A stretch of 64,000 nt of DNA from RPQJ01 sp963696545. GTDB lineage: Bacteria > Pseudomonadota > Gammaproteobacteria > Steroidobacterales > Steroidobacteraceae. This document shows positions 8,251 to 16,320 of the stretch, piece after piece. The notes under the pieces were generated by a model. The model was given only the letters and a program-made list of their open reading frames with translations. It did not search any database and was not told the DNA's origin. The position numbers were made by a program, and so were the translations under genes. Positions within the stretch are counted from its first letter, which is position 1. Every line of letters starts with the position of its first letter. The DNA is taken from contig CAVOKQ010000001.1 in NCBI GenBank assembly GCA_963696545.1, positions 62,001 through 126,000 of the forward strand, given 5' to 3'.

Positions 8251-9771
8251 TCATTGCCCCTGGCCCAGTGCGAATCCGGAGATGCCGTCGAACGTGCAGA
8301 GATTCTCGGTCTTGATCACGTCGACGCCGGCGTCCGTCAGCTTCGCAAGCAGTTCGATGATGTCTCGGTGGCCGATTCCGGTGCCGGTTGCGCGTGCGAT
8401 GAAGCGGCAGCGCCAGTGATCCGTGCAGAACGTCTCCGGGAACCCGCCCGGCCAGACCTTCACACCGCGGTTGGTGACCATCTGCAACTGCAGGGCCTGC
8501 GTCGAGAGCGAGCTGAGGCGTTCGCCGAGCGCGGCGGGAGAGGTGGCCCCGTCATGGACGAACACGTCTACGCCGACCATCGCCTTTGTGGCGGGGCCCC
8601 GCCTTGTGTACGCGACTGGCTCGCGGCCTGGCGCCGGCTCCGGATTGACGTATTCGACCGGCTCGAGTTTTCGCGGTGCGTCGCCGAGACGCTCGATCAC
8701 CGCGTCGGCGAAGGCGAGAGTGCCGACAGTCCGTTGCGTGTGTGTGCCGCGCAAGTCGGCCGTGTGGACGCCGTCCTCGATCGTGCGCAGCCACGCGTTG
8801 TGCACCAGGCCAGCTGTCCTGGCCTGCCGGACGTGAACCAGCATCATGATCGCCGCCAGCAGCAGTCCGCTCGGGTTTGCGACGTCGCGGCCTGCGATGT
8901 CGGGTGCGCTGCCGTGAATCGCCTCGAACATCGCGACCTGGTCACCGATGTTCGCGCTTCCTGCGAGACCGACGCTGCCAGCGAGTTCCGCGGCAACGTC
9001 GCTGAGGATGTCGCCGTACAGGTTCGGCGTGACGATCACGTCGAACCTGCCGGGCTGCGTGGCCAGTCGTGCCGCGCCGATGTCGATGATGTAGCGGTCC
9101 TGCTCGATGTCCGGATAGGCCGCGCCAATCTCCCGGAACACGTCGTAGAACAGCCCGTCCGTCATCTTCATGATGTTGTCCTTTACCATGCAGGTCACGC
9201 GCCGGCGGCCGTGGCTCCGCGCGTACTCGAAGGCGTAGCGGACGATCCGCTCGCAGCCCGGCCGCGTGATCAGCTTCAGGCACTGGAAGACCTCATCGGT
9301 CTGGCGGTGCTCGATCCCCGCGTACAGGTCCTCCTCGTTCTCGCGCACTACGACCAGGTCGAGGTCCGGATGGCGAGTCGGCACGAACGGTGCGTAGGCG
9401 ACGCACGGGCGCACGTTGGCGTAAAGGCCCAGCGATTTGCGCAGCGTCACGTTCAGGCTCTTGTAGCCACCGCCAGACGGCGTGGTGATCGGCCCCTTGA
9501 GCAGCACGCGAGTCCTCCGCAGCGTGCTCCAGGCGTCCTCCGCGATGCCGGAACTGTGCCCGGCGCGGTACACCTTCTCGCCGATCTCGATCGAGTGCGG
9601 TGCGATGCGGGCTCCGGCAGCGTCGAGGACCCGCAGTGTCGCGTCCATGATTTCGGGCCCGATGCCGTCGCCATGCGAAACCGCGATCGGGACGTCGCCG
9701 GCTGGGAGCGCGAGCGCATCGTCAGCGAGTCCGCGCACCTGTTGCTGGATATCGAGAGCTGCTGCGGCCAT
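8251..9771 (-). CDS. icd: Isocitrate dehydrogenase, long (Thermus-type) form
   Basis: 506 residues of the isocitrate/isopropylmalate dehydrogenase family, cytosolic, converting isocitrate to 2-oxoglutarate with NAD(P)+. Seen: SHGDGIGPE at the N-terminus, KGPITTPSGGGYKSLNVTLRK (the phosphate-loop serine region), VRENEEDLYAGIEH, KDNIMKMTDGLF with the catalytic Lys, and DILSDVAAELAGSVGLAGSANIG with metal-binding aspartates. After the catalytic domain there is a ~150-residue C-terminal domain with AMVGVDVFVH and ending near ICTFDG-like sequence, as in the ~490-500-residue Thermus-type enzymes and unlike the 416-residue E. coli Icd. Cofactor preference is inferred, not seen. It is divergent from a LysR regulator across an AT-rich spacer. 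Confidence 0.88.
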   Translation of the reverse strand: MAAAALDIQQQVRGLADDALALPAGDVPIAVSHGDGIGPEIMDATLRVLDAAGARIAPHSIEIGEKVYRAGHSSGIAEDAWSTLRRTRVLLKGPITTPSGGGYKSLNVTLRKSLGLYANVRPCVAYAPFVPTRHPDLDLVVVRENEEDLYAGIEHRQTDEVFQCLKLITRPGCERIVRYAFEYARSHGRRRVTCMVKDNIMKMTDGLFYDVFREIGAAYPDIEQDRYIIDIGAARLATQPGRFDVIVTPNLYGDILSDVAAELAGSVGLAGSANIGDQVAMFEAIHGSAPDIAGRDVANPSGLLLAAIMMLVHVRQARTAGLVHNAWLRTIEDGVHTADLRGTHTQRTVGTLAFADAVIERLGDAPRKLEPVEYVNPEPAPGREPVAYTRRGPATKAMVGVDVFVHDGATSPAALGERLSSLSTQALQLQMVTNRGVKVWPGGFPETFCTDHWRCRFIARATGTGIGHRDIIELLAKLTDAGVDVIKTENLCTFDGISGFALGQGQ

Positions 9772-9865
9772 GGTGGGTTCCTCCGGGGTTGGTGGCGCGC
9801 AGACTAGCCGGGCTGATATATTTATAAAAATACTATTTATTGATCTAAATCATAGTCCGGAGTCA
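9772..9865. promoter_or_regulatory. AT-rich divergent promoter region between icd and the LysR gene
   Basis: Of this 94-base spacer, about 9815-9860 is strikingly AT-rich (TATATTTATAAAAATAC, then CTATTTATTGATC) inside very GC-rich surroundings. It separates two divergent genes, the usual place for a LysR operator and both promoters. I see several A/T half-sites compatible with a T-N11-A box but no single convincing -35/-10 pair, so exact sites are not called. Confidence 0.5.
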
Positions 9866-10792
9866 ATGAAACATCCTTCGCGTTCGCTGCAGCGGGTCAC
9901 CCCGCAGCAGCTGCGTGCCTTCGAGGCAGTGGCGCGACTCGGGTCCGTGACCCGGGCTGCGGCGGAAATGCACGTGACCCAGCCCACGGTCAGCGTCCAG
10001 CTCCGGGAACTCGCCCGCGCGGTCGGTGAGCCGCTTTTCGAGGCTGTGGGGCGGCGCATTCGGCTGACCCAGGCCGGTGAGACCCTGCAGCGAACGGTCG
10101 GCGAGATCAACGGCTGCTGGCTGCGCTTCGAATCGAACCTGGCGGAAATGCGCGGCCTCGTGCGGGGACGGCTGAAGATCGCTGCCGTCACGACCGCTGA
10201 ATACTTCGTGCCCGACCTCGTGGGGCCGTTCGCGGCCGAGCACCCGGGCGTCGAGATCGAGCTCGCGGTCGAGAACCGTGACCGTGTCGTGCAGCGCCTC
10301 TACCGCAGCGAGGACGATCTCGTGGTGATGATGCTGCCGCCGGACGACGTGCCGCTCGAGCGCGCACCGATCCTCGAAAACCCCCTGGTGGTGATCGCAT
10401 CAGCCGCGCACCCGCTGGCCGGGCGCAAGGTGCGGCTTGCGCAGCTCGCGAACGAGCGCTGGCTGATGCGCGAGCCGGGCAGCGGCACGCGGCTGGTGGC
10501 GGAGCAGCACTTCGCGGACGCTGGCTTCGTCCCGCGGGTCGCGATGAGCCTCGGCAGCAACGAAGCGATCAAGCACGCGGTTGCGGCAGGACTCGGCGTG
10601 GCCGTAGTGTCGCAACTGGCTGTCGAATCGTCGCTGCCCGCGCGCCGCGACGGAAGCGCCGCATTGACGATCCTCGACGTCGCGCGATTTCCGATTCGTC
10701 GCCGCTGGTCGGTCGTGTGGCGCAGCGACCAGCCGCAGACGCTGGCAGCGCGTCGCTTAGTGGCGTACCTGGCGGCCGCCCGGCCTGGTTGA
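9866..10792 (+). CDS. LysR-family transcriptional regulator (CbbR-like)
   Basis: 308-residue DNA-binding regulator. N-terminal winged HTH at residues about 10-68: RVTPQQLRAFEAVARLGSVT, AAAEMHVTQPTVSVQLREL, then GEPLFEAVGRRIRLTQAGE. The remainder is a periplasmic-binding-protein-like effector domain (RGRLKIAAVTTAEYFVPDLV onward). The wording of the HTH resembles CbbR/CysB-like members that control carbon metabolism, but the effector cannot be read from sequence. ATG 9866 is chosen because the HTH begins right after it; the frame is open further upstream through the promoter. Divergent orientation suggests it controls icd and/or itself. Confidence 0.88.
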   Translation: MKHPSRSLQRVTPQQLRAFEAVARLGSVTRAAAEMHVTQPTVSVQLRELARAVGEPLFEAVGRRIRLTQAGETLQRTVGEINGCWLRFESNLAEMRGLVRGRLKIAAVTTAEYFVPDLVGPFAAEHPGVEIELAVENRDRVVQRLYRSEDDLVVMMLPPDDVPLERAPILENPLVVIASAAHPLAGRKVRLAQLANERWLMREPGSGTRLVAEQHFADAGFVPRVAMSLGSNEAIKHAVAAGLGVAVVSQLAVESSLPARRDGSAALTILDVARFPIRRRWSVVWRSDQPQTLAARRLVAYLAAARPG

Positions 10793-10793
10793 G

Positions 10794-11120
10794 TCAGGTC
10801 GCGGGTTCGGCGAAGGCAACCGTGACCGTCGCGTTCGACGTCGACTCGAGGTAGCTGACCACCAGCGTCACGAGCCCGTCCCAGTCGCCAGCGGAATTGC
10901 GGGCAGGCCCGCTGCTGGCCGTGCCCGATGGTTGAGCCGAGTCGGTCGCCGCGGCAGGGCGATCGCTGGAATTTGCGACCGGACTGTCGGCGAGGACCGC
11001 AAACGGCAGGCCTGCGAGGCCGCAGAGGACCAGGGCTGGAATTCCGTGCCGCGTGCCTGCGTGGCTCTCGTATTCGCGCATGTTCCCTTGTCCCTGCTTA
11101 TGGCGGTTCGGCCGCTTCAT
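10794..11120 (-). CDS. Small putative exported protein, unknown function
   Basis: Open frame of 108 residues; a better start is the Met at codon 14 (ATG at 11081), giving 95 residues beginning MREYESHAG. A hydrophobic stretch (IPALVLCGLAGLPFAVLA) ending in ADS looks like a signal peptide with cleavage after ALA. The mature part is Ser/Ala/Thr-rich and low in complexity, then has a short beta-like tail (LVTLVVSYLE...ATVTVAFAEPAT). It is convergent with the LysR gene, with one base between stops. No family recognised; in GC-rich DNA a chance frame of this size is possible. Confidence 0.4.
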   Translation of the reverse strand: MKRPNRHKQGQGNMREYESHAGTRHGIPALVLCGLAGLPFAVLADSPVANSSDRPAAATDSAQPSGTASSGPARNSAGDWDGLVTLVVSYLESTSNATVTVAFAEPAT

Positions 11121-11300
11121 GTTCTTGCTGCTTCAAGAGTAACTCCAACCACGGCGCCGGGCGGACTCGACGGCCCCGGCTCTCCTTCGAGCAGTCCGTC
11201 GCCCGAGTCGCCGAACAGCAGCGTGAAAAATACCTAGTGTCGGGTAGTATTGCCTCCTTGCGCGGCCAACGGCTTTGGCAAGAACAATTGGGGGAATACG

Positions 11301-13205
11301 ATGAAGACAGACCTCACGCGGGCGATTATCGCCACGACGGCCCTTGTGCTCGGAGGCCTGCTGGCCTCGGCGTCGCAGGCTGCCACCGATCCGGCGAAAC
11401 CGGCCTACTCGCCGTATGTCGGCCATGACATCCCGCGGCGGCCGCTGTTCGGCGACACGCACCTGCACACTTCATTCTCGATGGATGCCGGCGCGTTCGG
11501 CGCGCGACTCACGCCGCGCGACGCCTATCGCTTCGCGCGGGGCGAGACAGTGACCGCGTCCAGCGGTCAGCCCGCCCGGCTGTCCCGGCCGCTCGACTTC
11601 CTGGTGGTCGCCGATCACTCGGACAACATGGGTTTCTTCCCCGACCTGTTCGCGGGCAAGCCTGAGGTCATGGCCGACCCGACGGGCAAGAAGTGGCACG
11701 ACCTGATCGTGGCGGGGCAGGGCGCGCAGGCTGCCATGGAGATCATCGGTGCGTTCTCGCAGGGGACCTTCCCGAAGGCCCTGATGTACGCGCCGGGCAC
11801 GCCGGGCTACGAAGGCGCCTGGAAGGAGACCATCGCCTCAGCCGAGCAATACAACCAGCCCGGCGTGTTCACGGCGTTCATCGGCTACGAGTGGACCTCG
11901 AACACTGGCGGCAACAACCTGCACCGCAACGTGATCTTCCGCGACAACGGCGACAAGGCAAGCCAGGTCGAGCCGTTTACCGTGTATCCGCCGCAGGGCA
12001 GCGACAAGCCGCAGGACCTGTGGAAGTGGATGTCGGCCTACGAGCAGAAGACCGGCGGCCGGGTGCTCGCGATCGCCCACAACGGCAACCTGTCGAACGG
12101 GCGCATGTTCACGATGGTCGAGTCGTTCACGGGCAAGCCCTTCGACCGCGACTACATCGAGACCCGCGCCAAGTGGGAACGCCTGTACGAGGCGACGCAG
12201 ACCAAGGGCGACGGCGAGACGCACCCGTTCCTCTCGCCGAATGACGAGTTCGCGAACTTCGAGCGCTGGGACTTCGGCAACCTCGATGCGAGCGTGCCGA
12301 AGACGAAGGACATGCTGCAGTACGAGTACGCGCGCATGGCCTTGCGCAACGGCCTCAAGCTCGACAGCCAGTTCGGCACGAACCCGTACAAGTTCGGCAT
12401 GATCGGCAGCTCCGACGCGCACACCGGCCTCGCGGCGATGGAGGAGAACAACTTCTTCGGCAAGACGACGCCGCAGGAACCGAGCCCGCACCGGATGACC
12501 TCCGCGTTCGTCGACAACAAGAAGACGAACATCAAGGTCATGGACTGGCAGGTGAGTTCCTCGGGATACGCGGCGGTCTGGGCGACCGAGAACACGCGTG
12601 AGGCCCTCTGGGATGCGATGCAGCGCAAAGAGACCTATGCCACGACGGGGCCCCGCATGGTCGTGCGCTTCTTCGGCGGCTGGGACTTCGACTCCAGGGA
12701 TTCCCGGGCCGGCGACCTCGCCATGGTCGGCTATTCGAAGGGCGTGCCGATGGGCGGCGATTTGACCAGGGCGCCCGCCGGCAAGTCGCCGACGTTCCTG
12801 GTCGCCGCGCTCAAGGACCCGATCGGAGCGAATCTCGATCGCGTCCAGGTCGTCAAGGGCTGGCTCGATGCAAAGGGCGAAACCCACGAACAGGTGTACG
12901 ACGTGGCGTGGAGCGGCAGTCGTAAGGCTGGCAAGGGCGGCAAGGTGCCGCTGGTCGGCAGCACGGTGGACGAGGCGAACGCGACGTACACGAACAGCAT
13001 CGGCTCGCCCGAGCTCAGCGCGACGTGGAAGGATCCAGGGTTCGACGCGAGTCAGCGGGCCTTCTATTACGTGCGCGTGATCGAGATCCCGACGCCGCGC
13101 TGGACCGCGTACGACGCGCAGCGTTTCGGCGTGAAGCCGTTGCCCGGCACGCAGATGACGATCACGGAGCGGGCCTACACGTCGCCGATCTGGTACACGC
13201 CCTAG
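11301..13205 (+). CDS. DUF3604 exported metal-dependent (PHP-like) protein, copy 1
   Basis: 634-residue exported protein. Signal peptide at 1-27 (ALVLGGLLASASQA). The mature start has FGDTHLHTSFSMDAG, an H-x-H metal pair typical of PHP/amidohydrolase barrels, followed by VVADHSDNMG and later IAHNGNLSNG and GSSDAHTG, all plausible metal ligands. It ends TSPIWYTP. DUF3604 proteins are periplasmic or secreted and have no assigned reaction; a phosphoesterase or hydrolase is a family-based guess. ATG 11301 follows the strong purine run GGGGGAA. It is followed by a hairpin, then the parvulin and HupE genes. A second copy lies at 18022-19854. Confidence 0.85.
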   Translation: MKTDLTRAIIATTALVLGGLLASASQAATDPAKPAYSPYVGHDIPRRPLFGDTHLHTSFSMDAGAFGARLTPRDAYRFARGETVTASSGQPARLSRPLDFLVVADHSDNMGFFPDLFAGKPEVMADPTGKKWHDLIVAGQGAQAAMEIIGAFSQGTFPKALMYAPGTPGYEGAWKETIASAEQYNQPGVFTAFIGYEWTSNTGGNNLHRNVIFRDNGDKASQVEPFTVYPPQGSDKPQDLWKWMSAYEQKTGGRVLAIAHNGNLSNGRMFTMVESFTGKPFDRDYIETRAKWERLYEATQTKGDGETHPFLSPNDEFANFERWDFGNLDASVPKTKDMLQYEYARMALRNGLKLDSQFGTNPYKFGMIGSSDAHTGLAAMEENNFFGKTTPQEPSPHRMTSAFVDNKKTNIKVMDWQVSSSGYAAVWATENTREALWDAMQRKETYATTGPRMVVRFFGGWDFDSRDSRAGDLAMVGYSKGVPMGGDLTRAPAGKSPTFLVAALKDPIGANLDRVQVVKGWLDAKGETHEQVYDVAWSGSRKAGKGGKVPLVGSTVDEANATYTNSIGSPELSATWKDPGFDASQRAFYYVRVIEIPTPRWTAYDAQRFGVKPLPGTQMTITERAYTSPIWYTP

Positions 13206-13226
13206 CCCCGGCTGATAGACGCACTT

Positions 13227-13259
13227 ATCGGGGTGCGGCGGTCTGCGCCGTACCCCGAT
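13227..13259 (+). terminator. Strong hairpin after DUF3604 copy 1
   Basis: ATCGGGGT, then CGGCG, a five-base loop GTCTG, CGCCG, then ACCCCGAT: a 14-pair stem including one G-U pair. It begins 22 bases after the DUF3604 stop. No U-tract follows, so it is either a GC-rich terminator of weak type, an mRNA-stabilising hairpin or a processing site that sets different expression of the two downstream genes. Confidence 0.55.
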
Positions 13260-13327
13260 GGCCGCTCACTTCGGTAGAGTGGCGAGCCCTGTCCGTCGTA
13301 CCTGAGACCCGCGCGGTACCAATCGAA

Positions 13328-14239
13328 ATGACGAAACCTGCAATCCGGGCCGCGTGGCTCCGCGAACCGCTGCTGCACTTCCTGCTGATCGGCGCTGCGC
13401 TGTTCCTGCTCTACAACTTCCTGAATCGCGGCGAGAGCAATGCTCCGCGCGACATCGTGGTGACCGAGGCTCGCGTCGAGGCGTTGGCCGAGAACTTCGC
13501 GAAGACGTGGATGCGCCCGCCGACAGCCCAGGAATTGCGCGGCCTGGTCGACGACTACATCGCCGAAGAGGTCTATTACCGCGAGGCCATCGCGATGGGC
13601 CTCGACAGCGACGACATCGTGATCCGCCGCCGGCTGCGCCAGAAGATGGAGTTCATCTCGGCCGACGTCGCGTCGGCCGCCGCGCCGACGGACGAGCAGC
13701 TGCAGGCCTACCTGACGCAGCACGCGGAGAAGTTCCTCACGCCGCCGCGGCTGACGTTCCAGCAGGTTTTCTTCAGTACCGACCGGCGCGGCGAGGCAGC
13801 GCGCCGCGACGCAGAGAAACTGCTCGCTGAGTTAAGCGCTGGTCGCGGCCCCGCGAATCCGCTCGACGCAGGCGACCCGACACTGCTGCCGGCGGCCATG
13901 GAAGCGGCGTCCCCGCAGGACGTCTCGAATGCGTTCGGCAACGAGTTCGCCACCGCCATCGAGGAGGCGCCGGTCGGCCAGTGGATCGGTCCTGTTTCCT
14001 CGGGCTTCGGCGTGCACGTCGTCAAGGTGGACAAGCGGGACGCGGGCACGGCGCCGACGCTCGCGGAGATTCGCCCGATGGTGCAGCGCGAATGGGAGGC
14101 GGAACAGCGGCAGAGCCTCCAGAAGTCGCTGCTGGACAAGCTGCGCTCGAAGTACGACATCCGGGTCGAGGGGCCGGCCGCGGAGTTGTTCAAGTCGCCG
14201 TCGTCGTCGCAACCGGGCGAGCGGAGTGACTCGAAGTGA
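13328..14239 (+). CDS. Membrane-anchored parvulin-type peptidyl-prolyl isomerase
   Basis: 303 residues. An N-terminal membrane anchor (LLHFLLIGAALFLLYNFL, about 13-30) leads to a helical SurA/PpiD-like chaperone region (VDDYIAEEVYYREAIAMGLD, RLRQKMEF) and a PpiC-like rotamase region at about 145-245 (RLTFQQVFFS, GDPTLLPAAME, IGPVSSGFGVHVVKVDKR). Likely a periplasmic fold helper. Its stop overlaps the GTG start of the HupE/UreJ gene (GTGA), so the two are coupled. Together with the upstream DUF3604 gene this may be a functional set. Confidence 0.85.
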   Translation: MTKPAIRAAWLREPLLHFLLIGAALFLLYNFLNRGESNAPRDIVVTEARVEALAENFAKTWMRPPTAQELRGLVDDYIAEEVYYREAIAMGLDSDDIVIRRRLRQKMEFISADVASAAAPTDEQLQAYLTQHAEKFLTPPRLTFQQVFFSTDRRGEAARRDAEKLLAELSAGRGPANPLDAGDPTLLPAAMEAASPQDVSNAFGNEFATAIEEAPVGQWIGPVSSGFGVHVVKVDKRDAGTAPTLAEIRPMVQREWEAEQRQSLQKSLLDKLRSKYDIRVEGPAAELFKSPSSSQPGERSDSK

Positions 14240-15258
14240 TCCGCGGCTGGCGCCTGCTGTTCGTGCTGGTGCTTGCGTTGGCGGCTCCGGCTTCGCACGC
14301 CCACGAGGTGCGTCCCGGCTACCTGCAGGTGCAGGAAGTCAGCGCGGACGTATATGACGTGCTGTGGAAGGTTCCGGCGCGCGGCGAGTACCGGCTCAGC
14401 CTGTACGTGCGCCTGCCGGACAGCTGCCAGGGCAAGCCCTCGCACGGCACGTTCGTCGCGGACGCATTCGTCGAGCGCTGGCAGGCGAAGTGTCCCGGCG
14501 GGCTCGTCGGCAAGACACTGGGCATCGACGGCCTGAGCGCGACGCGCACCGACGTGCTGGCACGCGTCGAGCGGCTGGACGGCACGACGCAGACAGTGCG
14601 TCTCACTCCCGAGCAGGTCTCGTTCGTGGTCACGGCCGCGCCGGGCCGGCTCGAAGTCGCAAAGACCTATTTCGTGCTCGGCGTCGAGCACATCCTGCTC
14701 GGCATCGATCACCTGCTGTTCGTGCTCGGATTGCTGTTCCTGGTCGGTAGCTGGCGGCGCCTCGTCGCGACCGTCACGGCATTCACGGTGGCGCACAGCA
14801 TCACGCTCGCGGCCGCCACGCTCGGGTGGGTGCATGTTTCGCAGGCACCGGTCGAGGCGGTGATCGCACTTAGCGTGATGTTCGTCGCGGCCGAGATCCT
14901 GCACGCGGCGCAGGGCAAGCCTGGCCTCGCGGCCCGCGCACCGTGGGTCGTCGCTTTCGTGTTCGGCCTGTTGCATGGCTTCGGCTTCGCCGGCGCGCTG
15001 CGTGGCGTGGGCTTGCCTGAGAAGGACGTGCCGCTCGCGCTGCTGATGTTCAACGTTGGCGTCGAGGTGGGGCAGCTGATGTTCATCGCCGGCGTCGTCG
15101 CACTCTTTTCGCTCTTGACGCGGCTGATCCGTCGCCGCACGAGTGGTGAGCACGGGCCCTGGTACACGGAGTCGATGATCCGCACGCCCGTGGCCTACGT
15201 CGTGGGCTCGCTGGCCGCGTTCTGGGTAGTGCAGCGCGTCGTGGCCTTCTGGGCGTGA
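14236..15258 (+). CDS. HupE/UreJ-family membrane protein
   Basis: 340 residues. Signal peptide (FVLVLALAAPASHA) followed by HEVRPGYLQVQE, an extracytoplasmic domain of about 120 residues, and then the HupE/UreJ integral domain from about 150. That domain has the histidine-rich helices VEHILLGIDHLLFVLGLLF, TVAHSITLAAATLG and LLHGFGFAGALR, and five to six membrane segments follow. HupE/UreJ relatives transport or permit entry of Ni or Co; members with this large N-terminal domain are common in bacteria without hydrogenase or urease, and no such enzyme genes are in this window. Substrate is therefore unknown. GTG start overlaps the parvulin stop. Confidence 0.82.
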   Translation: MIRGWRLLFVLVLALAAPASHAHEVRPGYLQVQEVSADVYDVLWKVPARGEYRLSLYVRLPDSCQGKPSHGTFVADAFVERWQAKCPGGLVGKTLGIDGLSATRTDVLARVERLDGTTQTVRLTPEQVSFVVTAAPGRLEVAKTYFVLGVEHILLGIDHLLFVLGLLFLVGSWRRLVATVTAFTVAHSITLAAATLGWVHVSQAPVEAVIALSVMFVAAEILHAAQGKPGLAARAPWVVAFVFGLLHGFGFAGALRGVGLPEKDVPLALLMFNVGVEVGQLMFIAGVVALFSLLTRLIRRRTSGEHGPWYTESMIRTPVAYVVGSLAAFWVVQRVVAFWA

Positions 15259-15289
15259 GGGCGGTCGGGCCGGTAGGCCCTACGCATCA

Positions 15290-15319
15290 GGCGGGAGTCA
15301 TCGTCGGGCGGGAGTCATC
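15290..15319 (+). repeat. Duplicated ribosome-binding sequence (two 13-base direct repeats)
   Basis: GGCGGGAGTCATC occurs at 15290-15302 and again at 15307-15319, the second copy ending right before the ATG at 15320. The GGGAG core acts as Shine-Dalgarno. A close relative (GCGGGAGTCAC) precedes the DUF885 start at 32484. It is probably a local tandem duplication. Confidence 0.6.
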
Positions 15320-16282
15320 ATGAAGAAGACCATCGCCGTGACGCGGTGCCTGCCGCAACCCGTGCTGGACCAGCTCGCGCAGTTCGGCGAGGTCGTGGTC
15401 CCGCCAACCGACGCAACCCTGGACAAGGCCGGGCTGACGTCGCTGTTGAGGAGCGCGGACGCCGCGCTCGTGACCGCGCTCGACGTCGTCGACGCGGACG
15501 TCATTGCTGCCTGCGCAAATCTCAAGCTGATCAGCAACATCGGTGTCGGCTACGACAACATCGACGTTGCGGCGGCCAACGCGCGCGGCATCACGGTCAC
15601 GAACACGCCGGGCGTGATGGACGACGCGGTTGCCGACCTGGTGTTCGGCCTGATCATCGGCGTGGCACGCCGGTTGCCGCAGGCCGACGCGTTCGTGCGC
15701 GGCGGACAGTGGACGCCAAATGGCCTTTCGACATTCGGTCTTGGTCTGGATGTGAGCCGCAAGACGCTCGGCATCATCGGGTTCGGCCGGATTGGGCGCG
15801 CCATCGCGCGGCGCGCGACTGGCTTCGAAATGCGTGTCGTCTACTGCGACTCGGGGCGCATGGCGCCCGACGGCGAAAGCGCGCAGGGCGCGACCCCCGT
15901 GGACATGGACACGCTGCTCGCGCAATCGGATTTCGTCGTCGTGCAGGTGCCTTACATGCCGTCGACACACCACCTGATCGGTGCGACGCAGCTGCGGAAG
16001 ATGCGGCAATCGGCGGTGCTGATCCACGCCGGTCGCGGTGGCGTGGTCGACGATACCGCACTGGCGGAGGCGCTGAGGTCGGGCACGATCGCCGCCGCGG
16101 GACTGGACTGCGTTGAGAACGAGCCGCACGTAGCCCCGGCATTGCTCGACTGCCCGAACGTGCTGTTCACTCCGCACATCGGCAGCGCGACGCCCGCCAC
16201 GCGGATGGGCATGGTGATGCTGGCGCTCAGGAACCTGGCGGTCGGCCTGCAGGGCGGGACTCCGCCCAATGTCGTACGATGA
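15320..16282 (+). CDS. D-isomer-specific 2-hydroxyacid dehydrogenase
   Basis: 320 residues, cytosolic NAD(P)H-dependent reductase of 2-keto acids such as glyoxylate or hydroxypyruvate. N-terminal substrate domain with ISNIGVGYDNIDVAAA; Rossmann nucleotide motif GIIGFGRIGRAIARR; catalytic Arg in HAGRGGVVDD, Glu in DCVENEP and His in FTPHIGSAT are all present. The Asp-free region after GFGRIG (YCDSGR) might favour NADP, but this is weak. It lies 38 bases before an IlvD/Edd-family dehydratase, suggesting a joint role in breaking down a sugar acid or hydroxy acid. Confidence 0.9.
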   Translation: MKKTIAVTRCLPQPVLDQLAQFGEVVVPPTDATLDKAGLTSLLRSADAALVTALDVVDADVIAACANLKLISNIGVGYDNIDVAAANARGITVTNTPGVMDDAVADLVFGLIIGVARRLPQADAFVRGGQWTPNGLSTFGLGLDVSRKTLGIIGFGRIGRAIARRATGFEMRVVYCDSGRMAPDGESAQGATPVDMDTLLAQSDFVVVQVPYMPSTHHLIGATQLRKMRQSAVLIHAGRGGVVDDTALAEALRSGTIAAAGLDCVENEPHVAPALLDCPNVLFTPHIGSATPATRMGMVMLALRNLAVGLQGGTPPNVVR

Positions 16283-16320
16283 GACGGAACCAGGGTGACG
16301 CGCGTCGCGGAGGAACACAG

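Noticed and set aside
7453..9807. 784-codon frame opposite the oxidase and icd
   Set aside because: Antisense shadow; no family similarity and it crosses two genes.
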